A stretch of DNA of 64,000 bases from Haloferax sp. Atlit-12N (GTDB taxonomy: Archaea; Halobacteriota; Halobacteria; Halobacteriales; Haloferacaceae), in NCBI RefSeq assembly GCF_003383095.1, contig NZ_PSYW01000002.1:992001-1056000 (forward strand), read 5' to 3'. The notes under the pieces are model-generated. The model searched no databases, was not told the DNA's origin, and worked only from the letters and a program-made list of their open reading frames with translations. Made by a program: the position numbers and the translations under genes. This document shows positions 24,272 through 35,282 of the stretch, piece by piece (positions within the stretch are counted from its first letter, which is position 1; every line of letters begins with the position of its first letter).

Positions 24272-27040
24272 ATGAACGCGGACGCCCAGCGAGAGGCGGT
24301 GTACGGCGCGCCGCCGGAGATGCTGGAAGTGCGAGACGACCTGACGCCGATGCTCTCGCAGTACGCCGACCTCTGCGAGGAACACGACGACGCCGTCGTG
24401 CTGTTTCAGGTCGGCGACTTCTACGAGGCGTTCTGCGGCGCGGCGGAGGCCGTCGCCCGCACCTGCGAGGTGACGCTGACCCAGCGCGAGGACTCCACCG
24501 GGACGTGGCCGATGGCCGGCATTCCCATCGACAACGCCGCGGGCTACCTCGAACGCCTGCTCGACGCCGGCTACCGGGTCGCGCTCGCGGAGCAGGTCGA
24601 AGACGCCGAGGAGGCGTCCGGCCTCGTCGACCGCGCCGTCACCCAACTCATCACGCCCGGCACCGTCGTCGACGAGGAACTGCTCGACGCCGGGCGGGCG
24701 ACCTACCTCGGCGCGGTCGCTCGGGACGGCGGCGACGCCGAGAGCCGCGACAGCGCCGACGACGAGGGCGACAGCGACACCTACGGCCTCGCCGTCGTGG
24801 ACGTTTCGACCGGCGAGTGCCTCGTCACCGGGGCCGACCGCGCGCTGGCGCTCGAAGAACTGGAGCGCCTCGCGCCCGCCGAACTCGTCGTCGGCCCGGA
24901 CTGCGACCTCCCGAACCTCTCGTTCGACCCGATGGAGACGCCGTTCGAACCGGGGGCGTTCGACGCCGACGCGGCCCGCGAGACGCTGTCGGCCTACGCG
25001 CCCCGACCGGACGCCGTGGTCGAGTCGGACGCCGAACTCCGGGCGGTCGGCGCGGCGCTCGCCTACGCCGAGTACGCCCAGGGCGACTCGAAACTGGAGT
25101 ACGTCACCCGCGTCACGCGGTTCGACCCCCGCGAGTTCCTCCAACTCGACGCGACGGCCATCCGGAGCCTCGAACTGTTCGAGTCGCGGAGCGCCCGCGC
25201 CGGGAGCACGCTGTTTTCGGTCCTCGACGAGACGGCCTGCGCGCTCGGCCGCCGCCGACTGGAGGCGTGGCTCCGCCGCCCGCTCGTCGACCGCGAGCGA
25301 ATCGAGGACCGACTGGACGCCGTGGACGCCCTCTGTGACGACGCGCTGGCTCGCGCCGACCTCCGAGAGCACCTCTCGTCGGTGTACGACCTCGAACGGC
25401 TGGTCGCCCGCGTCTCACGCGAGCGCGCCGACGCCCGCGACCTGCGCTCGCTGAAGACGACGCTCGACCGGGTGCCGGAAATCCGCGAGTCGCTCGCCGG
25501 AACCGATTCCGACCTGCTGGCGGACCTGCGCGACTCGCTGGACGAACTCGAAGACGTGCGCGACCTCGTCGGCGACGCGGTCGTCTCCGACCCGCCGCAG
25601 GAGATCACCGAGGGCGGCGTCATCGCCGACGGTTTCGACGCCGAGTTAGACGACATCCGCGGCACCGCCGAGGCAGGCCGCGAGTGGGTGTCGAACCTCG
25701 AAGCCCGCGAGCAGGAACGCACCGGCATCGACTCGCTGGAAGTCGGCTACAATCAGGTCCACGGCTACTACATCGAGGTGACGAACCCGAACCTCGACCG
25801 CGTCCCCGACGACTACCAGCGTCGCCAGACGCTGAAGAACTCGGAGCGGTTCTACACGCCCGAACTGAAGGAGCGCGAGGACGAGATTCTCCGCGCCTCG
25901 GACCGCGCCGACGCCCTCGAATACGACCTGTTCTGCGAGGTCCGCGCCGACGTGGCGACCGAATCGGCCCGGATTCAGGCCGTCGCGGACGCCCTCGCCG
26001 ACCTCGACGTGCTCCGAACCCTCGCGGACGTGGCGGTGGCGAACGACTACGCCCGACCCGAGTTCCACGCGGGTGGCGCAGACGAGAACGCCGGCATCCA
26101 CATCGACGCCGGCAGACACCCCGTCGTGGAGCGCGCACAGGACGAGTTCGTCCCGAACCCCGCCGACCTCCCACAGGGGAGCGTCGCGCTCGTCACCGGC
26201 CCCAACATGTCCGGCAAATCGACGTACATGCGGCAGGTGGCGCTCGTCTGTGTCCTCGCGCAGGTCGGAAGCTTCGTCCCCGCGAAGTCGGCCCGACTGC
26301 CGGTCCTCGACCGCGTGTTCACCCGCATCGGCGCGTCCGACGACATCGCGGGCGGCCAGTCCACGTTCATGCGCGAGATGAGCGAACTGACCGAAATCCT
26401 CCACAACGCCACCGCTGACTCACTGGTTCTCCTCGACGAGGTCGGCCGTGGCACCTCCACCGCCGACGGCCTCGCCATCGCCCGCGCGGCCACCGAGTTC
26501 CTCCACGACGAGGTCGGCGCGACGACGCTGTTTGCGACCCACTACCACGACCTCACCGACGCGGCCGACGACCGCGAAGGCGTGTTCAACCTCCACTTCA
26601 CCGCCGCGCGGCGCGACGGCGAGGTCACGTTCCTCCACAGCGTCGCCGACGGCCCCTCATCGTCGTCCTACGGGGTCGAAGTGGCGCAGTTGGCCGGCGT
26701 GCCGGCGAGCGTGGTGGCGCGCGCTCGTGACCTCGTGGACGAGACCGACGCCGGAAGCGCGGACGACTCCGACGCAGGCGTCGCTGCCGCCACGAATGGC
26801 GAAGTCGACGACACCGCCGAAGACGGAACGCTCGCCGCCTACGTCGATGGGTTGGAGAACGGCCACCGAGAGAGCGAGAATCCGAACCGAGCGACTGCGA
26901 CAACCGCGACAACCACGACGGCCGAACCGGACCCCGAACTCGAAGCCGTCGCCGAGGCGCTCCGCGAGGCCGACCTCGTAGACACCACGCCGTTGGAGGC
27001 GCTGAATCTCCTCTCCGACCTCAAAGGAAAACTCGAATGA
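24272..27040 (+). CDS. mutS: DNA mismatch repair protein MutS
   Basis: Encodes 922 residues from ATG at 24272. The mismatch-sensing motif is Phe50-Tyr-Glu52 in GDFYEAF. Core and clamp domains follow (EVGYNQVHGYYIEVTNPN). The ATPase has Walker A GPNMSGKST (about 643-651), then SDDIAGGQSTFMREMSE and DEVGRGTSTADGLAIA, with ATHYHDL. An acidic/Thr-rich linker near 825-890 leads to a C-terminal helical segment (TPLEALNLLSDLKGKLE). It binds mismatches and recruits MutL, encoded next with an ATGA overlap. This is the MutS1 type with all mismatch-repair motifs. Confidence 0.97.
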   Translation: MNADAQREAVYGAPPEMLEVRDDLTPMLSQYADLCEEHDDAVVLFQVGDFYEAFCGAAEAVARTCEVTLTQREDSTGTWPMAGIPIDNAAGYLERLLDAGYRVALAEQVEDAEEASGLVDRAVTQLITPGTVVDEELLDAGRATYLGAVARDGGDAESRDSADDEGDSDTYGLAVVDVSTGECLVTGADRALALEELERLAPAELVVGPDCDLPNLSFDPMETPFEPGAFDADAARETLSAYAPRPDAVVESDAELRAVGAALAYAEYAQGDSKLEYVTRVTRFDPREFLQLDATAIRSLELFESRSARAGSTLFSVLDETACALGRRRLEAWLRRPLVDRERIEDRLDAVDALCDDALARADLREHLSSVYDLERLVARVSRERADARDLRSLKTTLDRVPEIRESLAGTDSDLLADLRDSLDELEDVRDLVGDAVVSDPPQEITEGGVIADGFDAELDDIRGTAEAGREWVSNLEAREQERTGIDSLEVGYNQVHGYYIEVTNPNLDRVPDDYQRRQTLKNSERFYTPELKEREDEILRASDRADALEYDLFCEVRADVATESARIQAVADALADLDVLRTLADVAVANDYARPEFHAGGADENAGIHIDAGRHPVVERAQDEFVPNPADLPQGSVALVTGPNMSGKSTYMRQVALVCVLAQVGSFVPAKSARLPVLDRVFTRIGASDDIAGGQSTFMREMSELTEILHNATADSLVLLDEVGRGTSTADGLAIARAATEFLHDEVGATTLFATHYHDLTDAADDREGVFNLHFTAARRDGEVTFLHSVADGPSSSSYGVEVAQLAGVPASVVARARDLVDETDAGSADDSDAGVAAATNGEVDDTAEDGTLAAYVDGLENGHRESENPNRATATTATTTTAEPDPELEAVAEALREADLVDTTPLEALNLLSDLKGKLE

Positions 27041-28728
27041 TTCGCCGACTCGACCCGGAGACGCGCTCGAAAATCGCCGCCGGCGAGGTCGTCGCTCGCC
27101 CCGCGAGCGTCGTGGTCGAACTCGTGGAAAATGCGCTCGACGCCGGCGCTGAGACCGTCGAAATCGAGGTCGTTGGCGACGGTACTGAGCGAATCCGCGT
27201 TGCCGACGACGGCCGCGGGATGGCCGAGGCCGACGCCGCGCTCGCGGTCGAGCGACACACGACGAGCAAACTCTCGGCGGCCGACGACCTCGAAACAGTC
27301 GAGACGCTCGGCTTCCGGGGCGAGGCGCTGCCGAGCATCGCCGCGGCCGCCGCCCGCCTCGAACTGACGACGAACGACGGCGGCCCGCGGGGGACGCGAG
27401 TCGTCGTCGACGGCGGCGAGGACGCGACCGACGGTGAACACGGAAAGACCGTCTCGCCCGCGGGACGGGCGCGCGGGACGACCGTCGAAGTGACCGGCCT
27501 GTTTTCCGACCGCCCGGCGCGGAAGAAGTCGCTCGCGTCCCCGAAAGCCGAGTTCGCCCGCGTCTCGGCGGTCGTCACGCGCTACGCGCTCACGCGGCCG
27601 GACGTGCGGTTCGTCCTGCGACACGACGGCCGCGAGACGCTCACGACGCCCGGAACCGGCCGCTTCGCCGACGCGCTCTTGGCGGTGTACGGCCGCGACG
27701 CCGCGAGCCACGCCTCGGCGTTCGACTCGTCGCGGGAGGTCTCGACGGCCGGCGAGACGGCCACGGTCGAGGTCGACGGCGCGCTCTGTCACCCGGAGGT
27801 GACGCGCTCCCGACGCGACCACATCCACGTCTCGGTCAACGGCCGCGCCCTCGCCGACTCGCGGCTCCGCCGGGCGGTCGCAGACGGCTACGAGACGCTC
27901 CTGCCCGACGGGCGCGAACCGGTCGGCGTCGTTCGACTCCGCCTGCCGCCCGCGTGGGTCGACCACAACGTCCATCCCGCGAAGGACGAGGTTGGCTTCA
28001 GAGAGGCCGACGCGGTCGCCGAGGCGGTCGAGGCGAGCGTCCGCGACGCGCTCTCGACGGCCGACCTCCGCCGAAGCGGCGAGGTGGCGATGGACCTCGA
28101 TAGCTCGCTCGCGCCCGTCGAGGCCGCGTCGGTGTTCGACGACCTCCGCGTTATCGGGCGCTTCCGCGGCCTGTATCTGCTCTGTGAGGCCGACGACGAA
28201 CTCCTCGTCGTCGACCAGCACGCGGCCCACGAGCGCATCAACTACGAGCGACTCCGCGAGGCGGTCGAGTCGGCGGGCATCGACGCCGTCTCCGTCAACC
28301 CGCCCGCGACCGTCTCGCTGTCGCCGACCGACGCCGCGCTCCTCGACGCGAACCGCGACCTCATCGAGGAACTGGGGTTCCGCGTCGCCGAGTTCGGCGA
28401 CGGGAGCGGGAACGACACCTACCGCGTCGAAGCCGTGCCCGCGCCGCTCGGCCGGCCGTTCGCCCCGGACGCGCTCGCGGACGTGGTGGCCGGCCTCGCC
28501 GCCGGCGACGACGCCGACCCCCGGGACGAACTGCTCAAAGACCTCGCGTGCCACCCGTCGATAAAAGCCGGCGACGACCTCGGAGACGACGAGGCCGCGC
28601 AGTTAGTCGAGCGACTCGGCTCGTGCGAGACGCCCTACACCTGCCCGCACGGCCGGCCGACGGTCCTCTCTATCGACGAAGAAACGTTCGTCCGCGGATT
28701 CGGCCGACGAAGCGGTCGGCTCGGGTAG
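27037..28728 (+). CDS. mutL: DNA mismatch repair protein MutL
   Basis: Encodes 563 residues. GHKL ATPase motifs are ELVENALDAGA (motif I), DDGRGM (motif II) and GFRGEALPSIAA (motif III). The C-terminal dimerisation domain carries DQHAAHERINYE, matching DQHAX2EX4E, the metal-dependent endonuclease motif of MutL proteins from organisms without MutH. The closing ACHPSIKAGDDL and CPHGRPT agree. Start overlaps the mutS stop (ATGA), so the two are co-translated. A Ser/Asp-rich stretch around 125-145 is a small lineage insertion. Confidence 0.97.
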   Translation: MIRRLDPETRSKIAAGEVVARPASVVVELVENALDAGAETVEIEVVGDGTERIRVADDGRGMAEADAALAVERHTTSKLSAADDLETVETLGFRGEALPSIAAAAARLELTTNDGGPRGTRVVVDGGEDATDGEHGKTVSPAGRARGTTVEVTGLFSDRPARKKSLASPKAEFARVSAVVTRYALTRPDVRFVLRHDGRETLTTPGTGRFADALLAVYGRDAASHASAFDSSREVSTAGETATVEVDGALCHPEVTRSRRDHIHVSVNGRALADSRLRRAVADGYETLLPDGREPVGVVRLRLPPAWVDHNVHPAKDEVGFREADAVAEAVEASVRDALSTADLRRSGEVAMDLDSSLAPVEAASVFDDLRVIGRFRGLYLLCEADDELLVVDQHAAHERINYERLREAVESAGIDAVSVNPPATVSLSPTDAALLDANRDLIEELGFRVAEFGDGSGNDTYRVEAVPAPLGRPFAPDALADVVAGLAAGDDADPRDELLKDLACHPSIKAGDDLGDDEAAQLVERLGSCETPYTCPHGRPTVLSIDEETFVRGFGRRSGRLG

Positions 28729-28850
28729 GTCTCGGGGAGGTCTCTGCGGGAGCAACGTTGCCGAGCCACCCCGACTGAGTCGTGCGAAGTGGCGCGGTGG
28801 CTCAGAGAGAGATAGTTACCAGATAGTGACTAGCATTGCGCGACCGGCCG

Positions 28851-29108
28851 CTACCAGTCCTTGCAGTCCAGACAGACGTACTCGTCGCCGTCGAGCCACC
28901 GCTTTTGGACCGACTCCCCGCACTGCGGGCACGCCGCGGCCTCGGGCGTCCACCGATAGGTGGCGAGCGTGCTCACGTCGCGGTCGTCGGCGTCGCTGGC
29001 ATCGGTATCGCTGGCATCGGGTGAGTCGTCAGCGCCGTCGACAGCCGTCGGTTCGTCGGCAGCGCCGTCGTCGTCGCCGGCGAAGTCGTCGAGCGAGCGG
29101 TTCGGCAT
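28851..29108 (-). CDS. small zinc-ribbon protein, DUF7573-like
   Basis: Encodes 85 residues. The N-terminal 45 are Asp/Ala/Ser-rich and probably disordered. The C-terminal part (STLATYRWTPEAAACPQCGE, then a second pair CLDC in VCLDCKDW) forms a four-Cys zinc ribbon. The pattern YRWTP-CxxC-CxxCK-W resembles a haloarchaeal family I recall as DUF7573; function unknown. It converges with mutL. Small zinc-ribbon proteins of this type are abundant in haloarchaea and are often linked to protein or nucleic-acid contacts. Confidence 0.8.
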   Translation of the reverse strand: MPNRSLDDFAGDDDGAADEPTAVDGADDSPDASDTDASDADDRDVSTLATYRWTPEAAACPQCGESVQKRWLDGDEYVCLDCKDW

Positions 29109-29261
29109 GACTCAGCGTCCGTGGGCGCGGTCCTTATCGGTGCCGACCGAGCGGCGCGGTGGACGACCGCCGCGAACAGGGGGGCGAGGCGAGTTTCACC
29201 GGTCGGGTGAGCGCCGTGCGAAACCCACACAATCAATACCCCCGACTCCCGAGAGTCGCGC

Positions 29262-29498
29262 ATGGCAACACTCACGGACTTCGTCATCGCGCTCCTCACG
29301 AGCGTCCTCGAACTGGTGGTGACCTTCGCCGACGTGGCGCTGAGCGACCCGCTCTCGACGGTGAGTTTCCTCTTCGGCAACATCTTCATCCTCCTCGCCG
29401 TCGGCGCGTTCGCCTACGTCACCCTCGGCGCAATCGGCGCGGAACTCGGGATTATCGGTGTCGGTTCGTCGACCGGTAGGCCGCCGCAGCGAGAGTAA
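29262..29498 (+). CDS. small two-helix membrane protein
   Basis: Encodes 78 residues from ATG. Two hydrophobic segments (about 7-27 and 34-66) are separated by a short polar turn (LSDPLSTVS), ending in a polar tail GSSTGRPPQRE. The last 47 bases overlap the 3' end of the opposite-strand F420-dependent oxidoreductase gene, so the two genes converge. No family recognised. Confidence 0.65.
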   Translation: MATLTDFVIALLTSVLELVVTFADVALSDPLSTVSFLFGNIFILLAVGAFAYVTLGAIGAELGIIGVGSSTGRPPQRE

Positions 29499-30438
29499 TC
29501 GCTTCTTCGAGGTCGGGGCCGACCGGCGACCCGACCACGACGCCATCAGCGTGTTCGAGCAATGCGTCCATCTGGTCGGCCACGTCGTCCGGCGTCCCGG
29601 CCATCGAGAAGGCGTCTATCATCGCCGGCGTCACGAGGCCGAACGCCTCGGAGAACGCGCCGGCGGAAATCTTCTCGCCGATGTCGCTCGCGCGGTCGGC
29701 GTCGATACCGTGTCTGTCGAGGACCGGCGAGGCCGCTCCGGCGGTGATAAACGCGACAGGCGGGCGGGCGGCCTCGCGAGCCGCGTCCGCGTCCTCCGAG
29801 ACGGAGACGCTGGCGTAGGCGGCGAGGGTGAACTCGCCGCGCGAGTCGGGGCGGTCCTCGACGCCGATGTCGACCTGTTCTCTGGCCCACGCGAGGTCGT
29901 CGGGGTGCGAACCGTTGAACAGCAGGCCGTCGGCGTGCTTGCCGGCCATGCGGCACATGTGCGGTCCCTCGCCGCCGACGTACACCGGCACCTCGCCGGG
30001 CACGTCGAAGTTGAGGCCGGCGTCGGTCGCCTCGAACGTGCCGTCGTGGGTGACGCGCTCGCCGTCCCAGAGCTTCTGTGCGACCTTGAACGCCTCCAGC
30101 ACGGAGCGGAGGCCGCGCTCGTCTTCGAGGCCGAGGTTGCGGAGCGTCGAGGGGTCGCCCGGGCCGATACCGAGGAGGCCGCGGCCGCCCGAGGCCTCGG
30201 CGACGGTCGCCACCTTGCCGGCGAGCGTCACGGGGTGTAGCTCGTAGGGGTTGGCGACGCCGGGGCCGAGGCGGATGTCGTCGGTCTCGGCCGCGAGCCG
30301 CGCGAGGACCGCGAAGGGGTCGCGGTTGTTGTAGTGACACGAGACGAACAGGGAGTCGTAGCCCTCGCGTTCCGCCTGCGTGCCCAGTTCGACGAGGTCG
30401 TCGACGGGATGTTCCGGGGTGAGTTCGAGTCCGAGCAT
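29452..30438 (-). CDS. F420-dependent luciferase-like oxidoreductase (Mer-like)
   Basis: Encodes 328 residues starting MLGLELTPEHPVDDLVELG. The TIM-barrel luciferase-like fold shows FVSCHYNNRDPFAVL, RLGPGVANPYELHPV, GRGLLGIGPGDPSTL and PVYVGGEGPHM, the pattern of methylene-tetrahydromethanopterin reductase-like enzymes that use coenzyme F420. Haloarchaea are not methanogens, so it probably reduces a folate or another substrate. The F420 synthesis gene cofE lies 52 bp upstream on the same strand, which supports F420 as its cofactor. Confidence 0.88.
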   Translation of the reverse strand: MLGLELTPEHPVDDLVELGTQAEREGYDSLFVSCHYNNRDPFAVLARLAAETDDIRLGPGVANPYELHPVTLAGKVATVAEASGGRGLLGIGPGDPSTLRNLGLEDERGLRSVLEAFKVAQKLWDGERVTHDGTFEATDAGLNFDVPGEVPVYVGGEGPHMCRMAGKHADGLLFNGSHPDDLAWAREQVDIGVEDRPDSRGEFTLAAYASVSVSEDADAAREAARPPVAFITAGAASPVLDRHGIDADRASDIGEKISAGAFSEAFGLVTPAMIDAFSMAGTPDDVADQMDALLEHADGVVVGSPVGPDLEEAITLAAAAYRSTNRHR

Positions 30439-30490
30439 AGTGTGAGCGTGGTGTGTGCGTGGTCTGAGCGTGAAATGGTGAAGCGAGTCG

Positions 30491-31246
30491 TCAGGGGTCG
30501 TAGCGCCACTCGCGGAGCGCCTGTCGCACGAAGTCGCCGTCGATGTCGCGGAAGTGGGCGTCGCTTTCGCCGTGGTCGCCCCACTCGAAGTCGCGGACGA
30601 CGACGACGGGCGTGCCGCCGTCGCCCTCGCCCTGCACGAGGTTAGCGGCGGCGGCGAGTTCGTCCACGACGCTCTCGACGGTGACGCCGAGTTCTCGGCC
30701 GTCGCGGTCGGCCTCGCCGCGCCAGTCCCGCGAGGCGCTCAGCCCCGCCCAGCCGATGGCGACGCCGCGCTGGCCGTGTCGGAACGGCCGGCCGCAGGTG
30801 TCGGTGACGACGACTCGGTCGGCGTCGATGCCGGCGCGGATGCGCTCGGCCGACTCGCTCGGGCGCTTCGGGAGCAACAGCAGGTCGTGGTCGGGGACGT
30901 TCGAGCGGTCGATGCCGGCGTTGACGCCGACGTGGCCGAACCGCGTCTCCGTCAGGAGGAACGGCTCCGACATGACGAGGTCGACGCTCTCTTCGAGGAC
31001 CGCCTGCGCGAACCGCGGGTCCTTCTCGTCGCCGGTCAGTTCGGCGAGGCGGGCGGCGAGTTCGCGCGCCCGCGGGCCGGCCGGGAAGTCGTCGAGGTCG
31101 GCGAACCGCCCTTCGGCCTTCGAGACGACGGTGGAGGCGACGCAGACCACGTCGTCGGGCCGGAGGTTGACGCGCTCCGAGACGAGGGCGGCGAGGTCGT
31201 CGCCCTCGCGAATCTCGGGCACGTCGGGGACGGGAAACAGCTCCAT
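30491..31246 (-). CDS. cofE: coenzyme F420-0:L-glutamate ligase CofE
   Basis: Encodes 251 residues. It adds glutamates to F420-0 using GTP. Recognisable stretches are VVSKAEGRFADLDDF near residues 45-60, VMSEPFLLTETRFGHVGVNAG with GIDRSNVPDHDLLLLPKRP (about 110-150), VVVTDTCGRPFRHGQRGVAIG (about 170-190), and a C-terminal ELAAAANLVQGEGDGGTPVV. These follow the CofE family in order and spacing. It is probably co-transcribed with the F420-dependent oxidoreductase downstream. Confidence 0.94.
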   Translation of the reverse strand: MELFPVPDVPEIREGDDLAALVSERVNLRPDDVVCVASTVVSKAEGRFADLDDFPAGPRARELAARLAELTGDEKDPRFAQAVLEESVDLVMSEPFLLTETRFGHVGVNAGIDRSNVPDHDLLLLPKRPSESAERIRAGIDADRVVVTDTCGRPFRHGQRGVAIGWAGLSASRDWRGEADRDGRELGVTVESVVDELAAAANLVQGEGDGGTPVVVVRDFEWGDHGESDAHFRDIDGDFVRQALREWRYDP

Positions 31247-31363
31247 ACCGAACCGGAAGGCGAGGGCGGTGAAAAACGACGGGATGCTGGCGAACCGGGC
31301 CGGTATCGCAGGCGGGCGGCCGGAAGCGGTTCTGGTGCGAGACAGTACGACGACGCGCCGACC

Positions 31364-31858
31364 TCAGTCGTCGCGAACGACCTCGACCGACAGCGTGCCG
31401 TCGACGACAGAGCCGACCATCATCGTCGCGTCGTCGCCCGGATTCGCCGCCGTCGCGGTGCCCGGGTTGAGGACGCGGACGCCGTCGACCACCTCGTCGA
31501 CCACCTCGTGGATGTGGCCCGCGACGCCGACCGCACCGTTGCCTGCGGCGTCCCTGACCGCGTCGGCGACGCGGGACTCGTAGCCCGTTCTCGTGCCCGT
31601 GCCGTGGGTGACGACGAACGTGACCCCCTCGACCTCCGCGACCTCGACGAACGGGAGGTCGATTGCCGGCGGGTCGATGTTTCCGCGAACGCCGACGAAC
31701 CGCGCCGAGAGGTCGCGGAGGCGGTCGAGCGTGTCCGGCGAGTCGAAGTCGCCCGCGTGAATCACGAGGTCGGCCTCGCGGATCCGTTTTTGGACCCACG
31801 GGGGAATCCCGTCGGCCCGCCCCGGAACGTGCGTGTCGCTCAGGATAGCGAGTCGCAT
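31364..31858 (-). CDS. metallophosphoesterase, YfcE/MJ0936 type
   Basis: Encodes 164 residues. Metal-binding motifs of the family are in order: SDTHVPGR (start), HAGDFDS, VRGNID, VVTHGTG and GHIHEV (GHTH in most relatives, here Ile in the third place). The compact size matches MJ0936/YfcE phosphodiesterases, which act on cyclic or aryl phosphodiesters in vitro; the natural substrate is unclear. It is divergent from the Nudix/eIF2B-like fusion, sharing a 60-bp promoter region. Confidence 0.9.
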   Translation of the reverse strand: MRLAILSDTHVPGRADGIPPWVQKRIREADLVIHAGDFDSPDTLDRLRDLSARFVGVRGNIDPPAIDLPFVEVAEVEGVTFVVTHGTGTRTGYESRVADAVRDAAGNGAVGVAGHIHEVVDEVVDGVRVLNPGTATAANPGDDATMMVGSVVDGTLSVEVVRDD

Positions 31859-31918
31859 ACCGACACCACGCGACCGGCCTGAATAGTCGTTTTGTCAGTC
31901 GCTGACGTAAGTCACGAT

Positions 31919-33151
31919 ATGCCACACGTCGTCACCGTCTTCCTCCGACACGGCGGCCGCATTCTCCTCGCCCGCCGGAGCGAGTCTGTCGGAACGTATC
32001 AGGGCCGCTGGGCCGGTATCTCCGGCTACGTCGAGGGCGACCCCGCTGACGCCGAGCGCGACGCCCGGCGCGAACTCGCCGAGGAGGTCAGCGTCCGCGA
32101 GGCCGACGCCGACCTCGTCCGAGCGGGAGCACCCGTCTCAGTCGCCGACGGAGGGCACGAGTGGACCGTCCACCCGTTCCTGTTCGACGCGCGGACACGG
32201 GACACCGAGCCGAACGAGGAACTCGCCGCAGTCGAGTGGGTCCAGCCGACCGCGATTCGGGAACGCGAGACGGTCCCGGGACTCTGGACGGCCTACCGCC
32301 GGGTCGCGCCCGCGGTCGAGACCGTCGCCGACGACGAGGCCCACGGGTCGGCGTGGATTTCGCTCCGGGCGCTGGAAGTCCTGCGCGACGCCGCCTCCGA
32401 GGCGGACTCGTTGGAGGCGGTCGCGTCGGTCGCCCGGCGACTCCGCGACGCGCGCCCGAGCATGGCCGCCGTCGAGAACCGCGTCAACCGCGTTATGGCG
32501 GACGCGGACCCTGAACCCGAATCGGTTCGCCGCCGCGCCGAGGCGGCCATCGACACCGCCGCCGAAGCCGACGACGCGGCGGCCGCCCGAGCCGCCGAAC
32601 TCGTCCGGGAGCGCGAGGACGACCGACTCGCCACGCTCTCGCGGTCGGGGACGGTCCTCGCGGCGCTCGAAACCGCCGGGACAGCCGTCCTCGTCGCCGA
32701 GTCCCGACCAGGCGGCGAGGGTGTCGGCGTCGCGGAACGACTCGCCCGAGGCGGCATAGACGCGACGCTGACGACCGACGCGGCGCTCCCCGGACTCGTC
32801 GCGGGCGGGGGAGCAGACGCCGTCCTCCTCGGGGCCGACTCAGTGCTCGCGTCCGGCGGCGTCGTCAACAAGGTCGGAAGCCTCCCCGTCGCGCTCGCGG
32901 CCGCCCGCGCCAACGTCCCCGTGTTCGCCGTCTGCGCCCGCGACAAGGTTCGCGGCGACGACCGCTTCGTCGGCGAGGACGCGGGCGCGCTGTACGACGG
33001 AGAGGAGACGGTACGGACCGAGAACCCGCTTTTCGAGGCCGTCGCCGCGGACCTGCTCTCGGGCGTCGTCACCGAGGACGGCGTGTTGGACGCGGACGAA
33101 ATCGGCGCGGTCGCGGCCGAACACGCCGCGCTGGCGGCGTGGGACGGCTAA
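31919..33151 (+). CDS. Nudix domain fused to eIF2B-like domain
   Basis: Encodes 410 residues from ATG at 31919. The N-terminal ~140 residues are Nudix-like (VTVFLRHGGRILLARRS, GYVEGD...ARRELAEE). The metal-binding RELAEE is kept, but the spacing before it has one extra residue and the first Glu is replaced, so the box is degenerate. Residues ~165-400 match the eIF2B alpha/beta/delta family, with GADSVLASGGVVNKVGSLPV and VPVFAVCARDKV. That family includes ribose-1,5-bisphosphate isomerase and methylthioribose-1-phosphate isomerase. The fused domains suggest linked nucleotide or sugar-phosphate chemistry, by inference. Confidence 0.88.
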   Translation: MPHVVTVFLRHGGRILLARRSESVGTYQGRWAGISGYVEGDPADAERDARRELAEEVSVREADADLVRAGAPVSVADGGHEWTVHPFLFDARTRDTEPNEELAAVEWVQPTAIRERETVPGLWTAYRRVAPAVETVADDEAHGSAWISLRALEVLRDAASEADSLEAVASVARRLRDARPSMAAVENRVNRVMADADPEPESVRRRAEAAIDTAAEADDAAAARAAELVREREDDRLATLSRSGTVLAALETAGTAVLVAESRPGGEGVGVAERLARGGIDATLTTDAALPGLVAGGGADAVLLGADSVLASGGVVNKVGSLPVALAAARANVPVFAVCARDKVRGDDRFVGEDAGALYDGEETVRTENPLFEAVAADLLSGVVTEDGVLDADEIGAVAAEHAALAAWDG

Positions 33152-33269
33152 GGTGGAGGCGCTGACCCATCTGGAGACCGCCGGCACCGTCGTCATCGTC
33201 CCATCGCCGCCCGGCGGGCCGAAAGGGGTGGATTCTTGACCGTCCGAACCCGACGGCGACACGGTGGCG

Positions 33270-33335
33270 ATGAAGAAGGTTACCCCCACTCAGCCCCTTG
33301 TGATGATGGATTTCATCCGAGCCACCAACTACTGA
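33270..33335 (+). CDS. possible 21-residue small protein
   Basis: A short frame starting MKKVTPTQPL and ending FIRATNY before TGA, preceded by GGTGG four bases before the ATG. It lies in the 273-bp gap between the Nudix/eIF2B-like fusion and the DUF3179 lipoprotein. Nothing beyond a clean start and stop supports expression, and chance is a real possibility. The rest of the gap shows only a short GGAT/ATCC inverted repeat inside this frame. Confidence 0.2.
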   Translation: MKKVTPTQPLVMMDFIRATNY

Positions 33336-33424
33336 CGACCGCGAGACGCGTCTCCTTTCCCGGGCCGTGCGACATTGACGCACGACACCCATGAGGTCTC
33401 GGTCCCACCAGCCGCAGTTGTCGC

Positions 33425-35237
<1,813 letters not shown>

Positions 35238-35282
35238 GAGCGAGACGGTCCGGGCCGGAGTGCGGAGGCGACCGCGAGCCGC

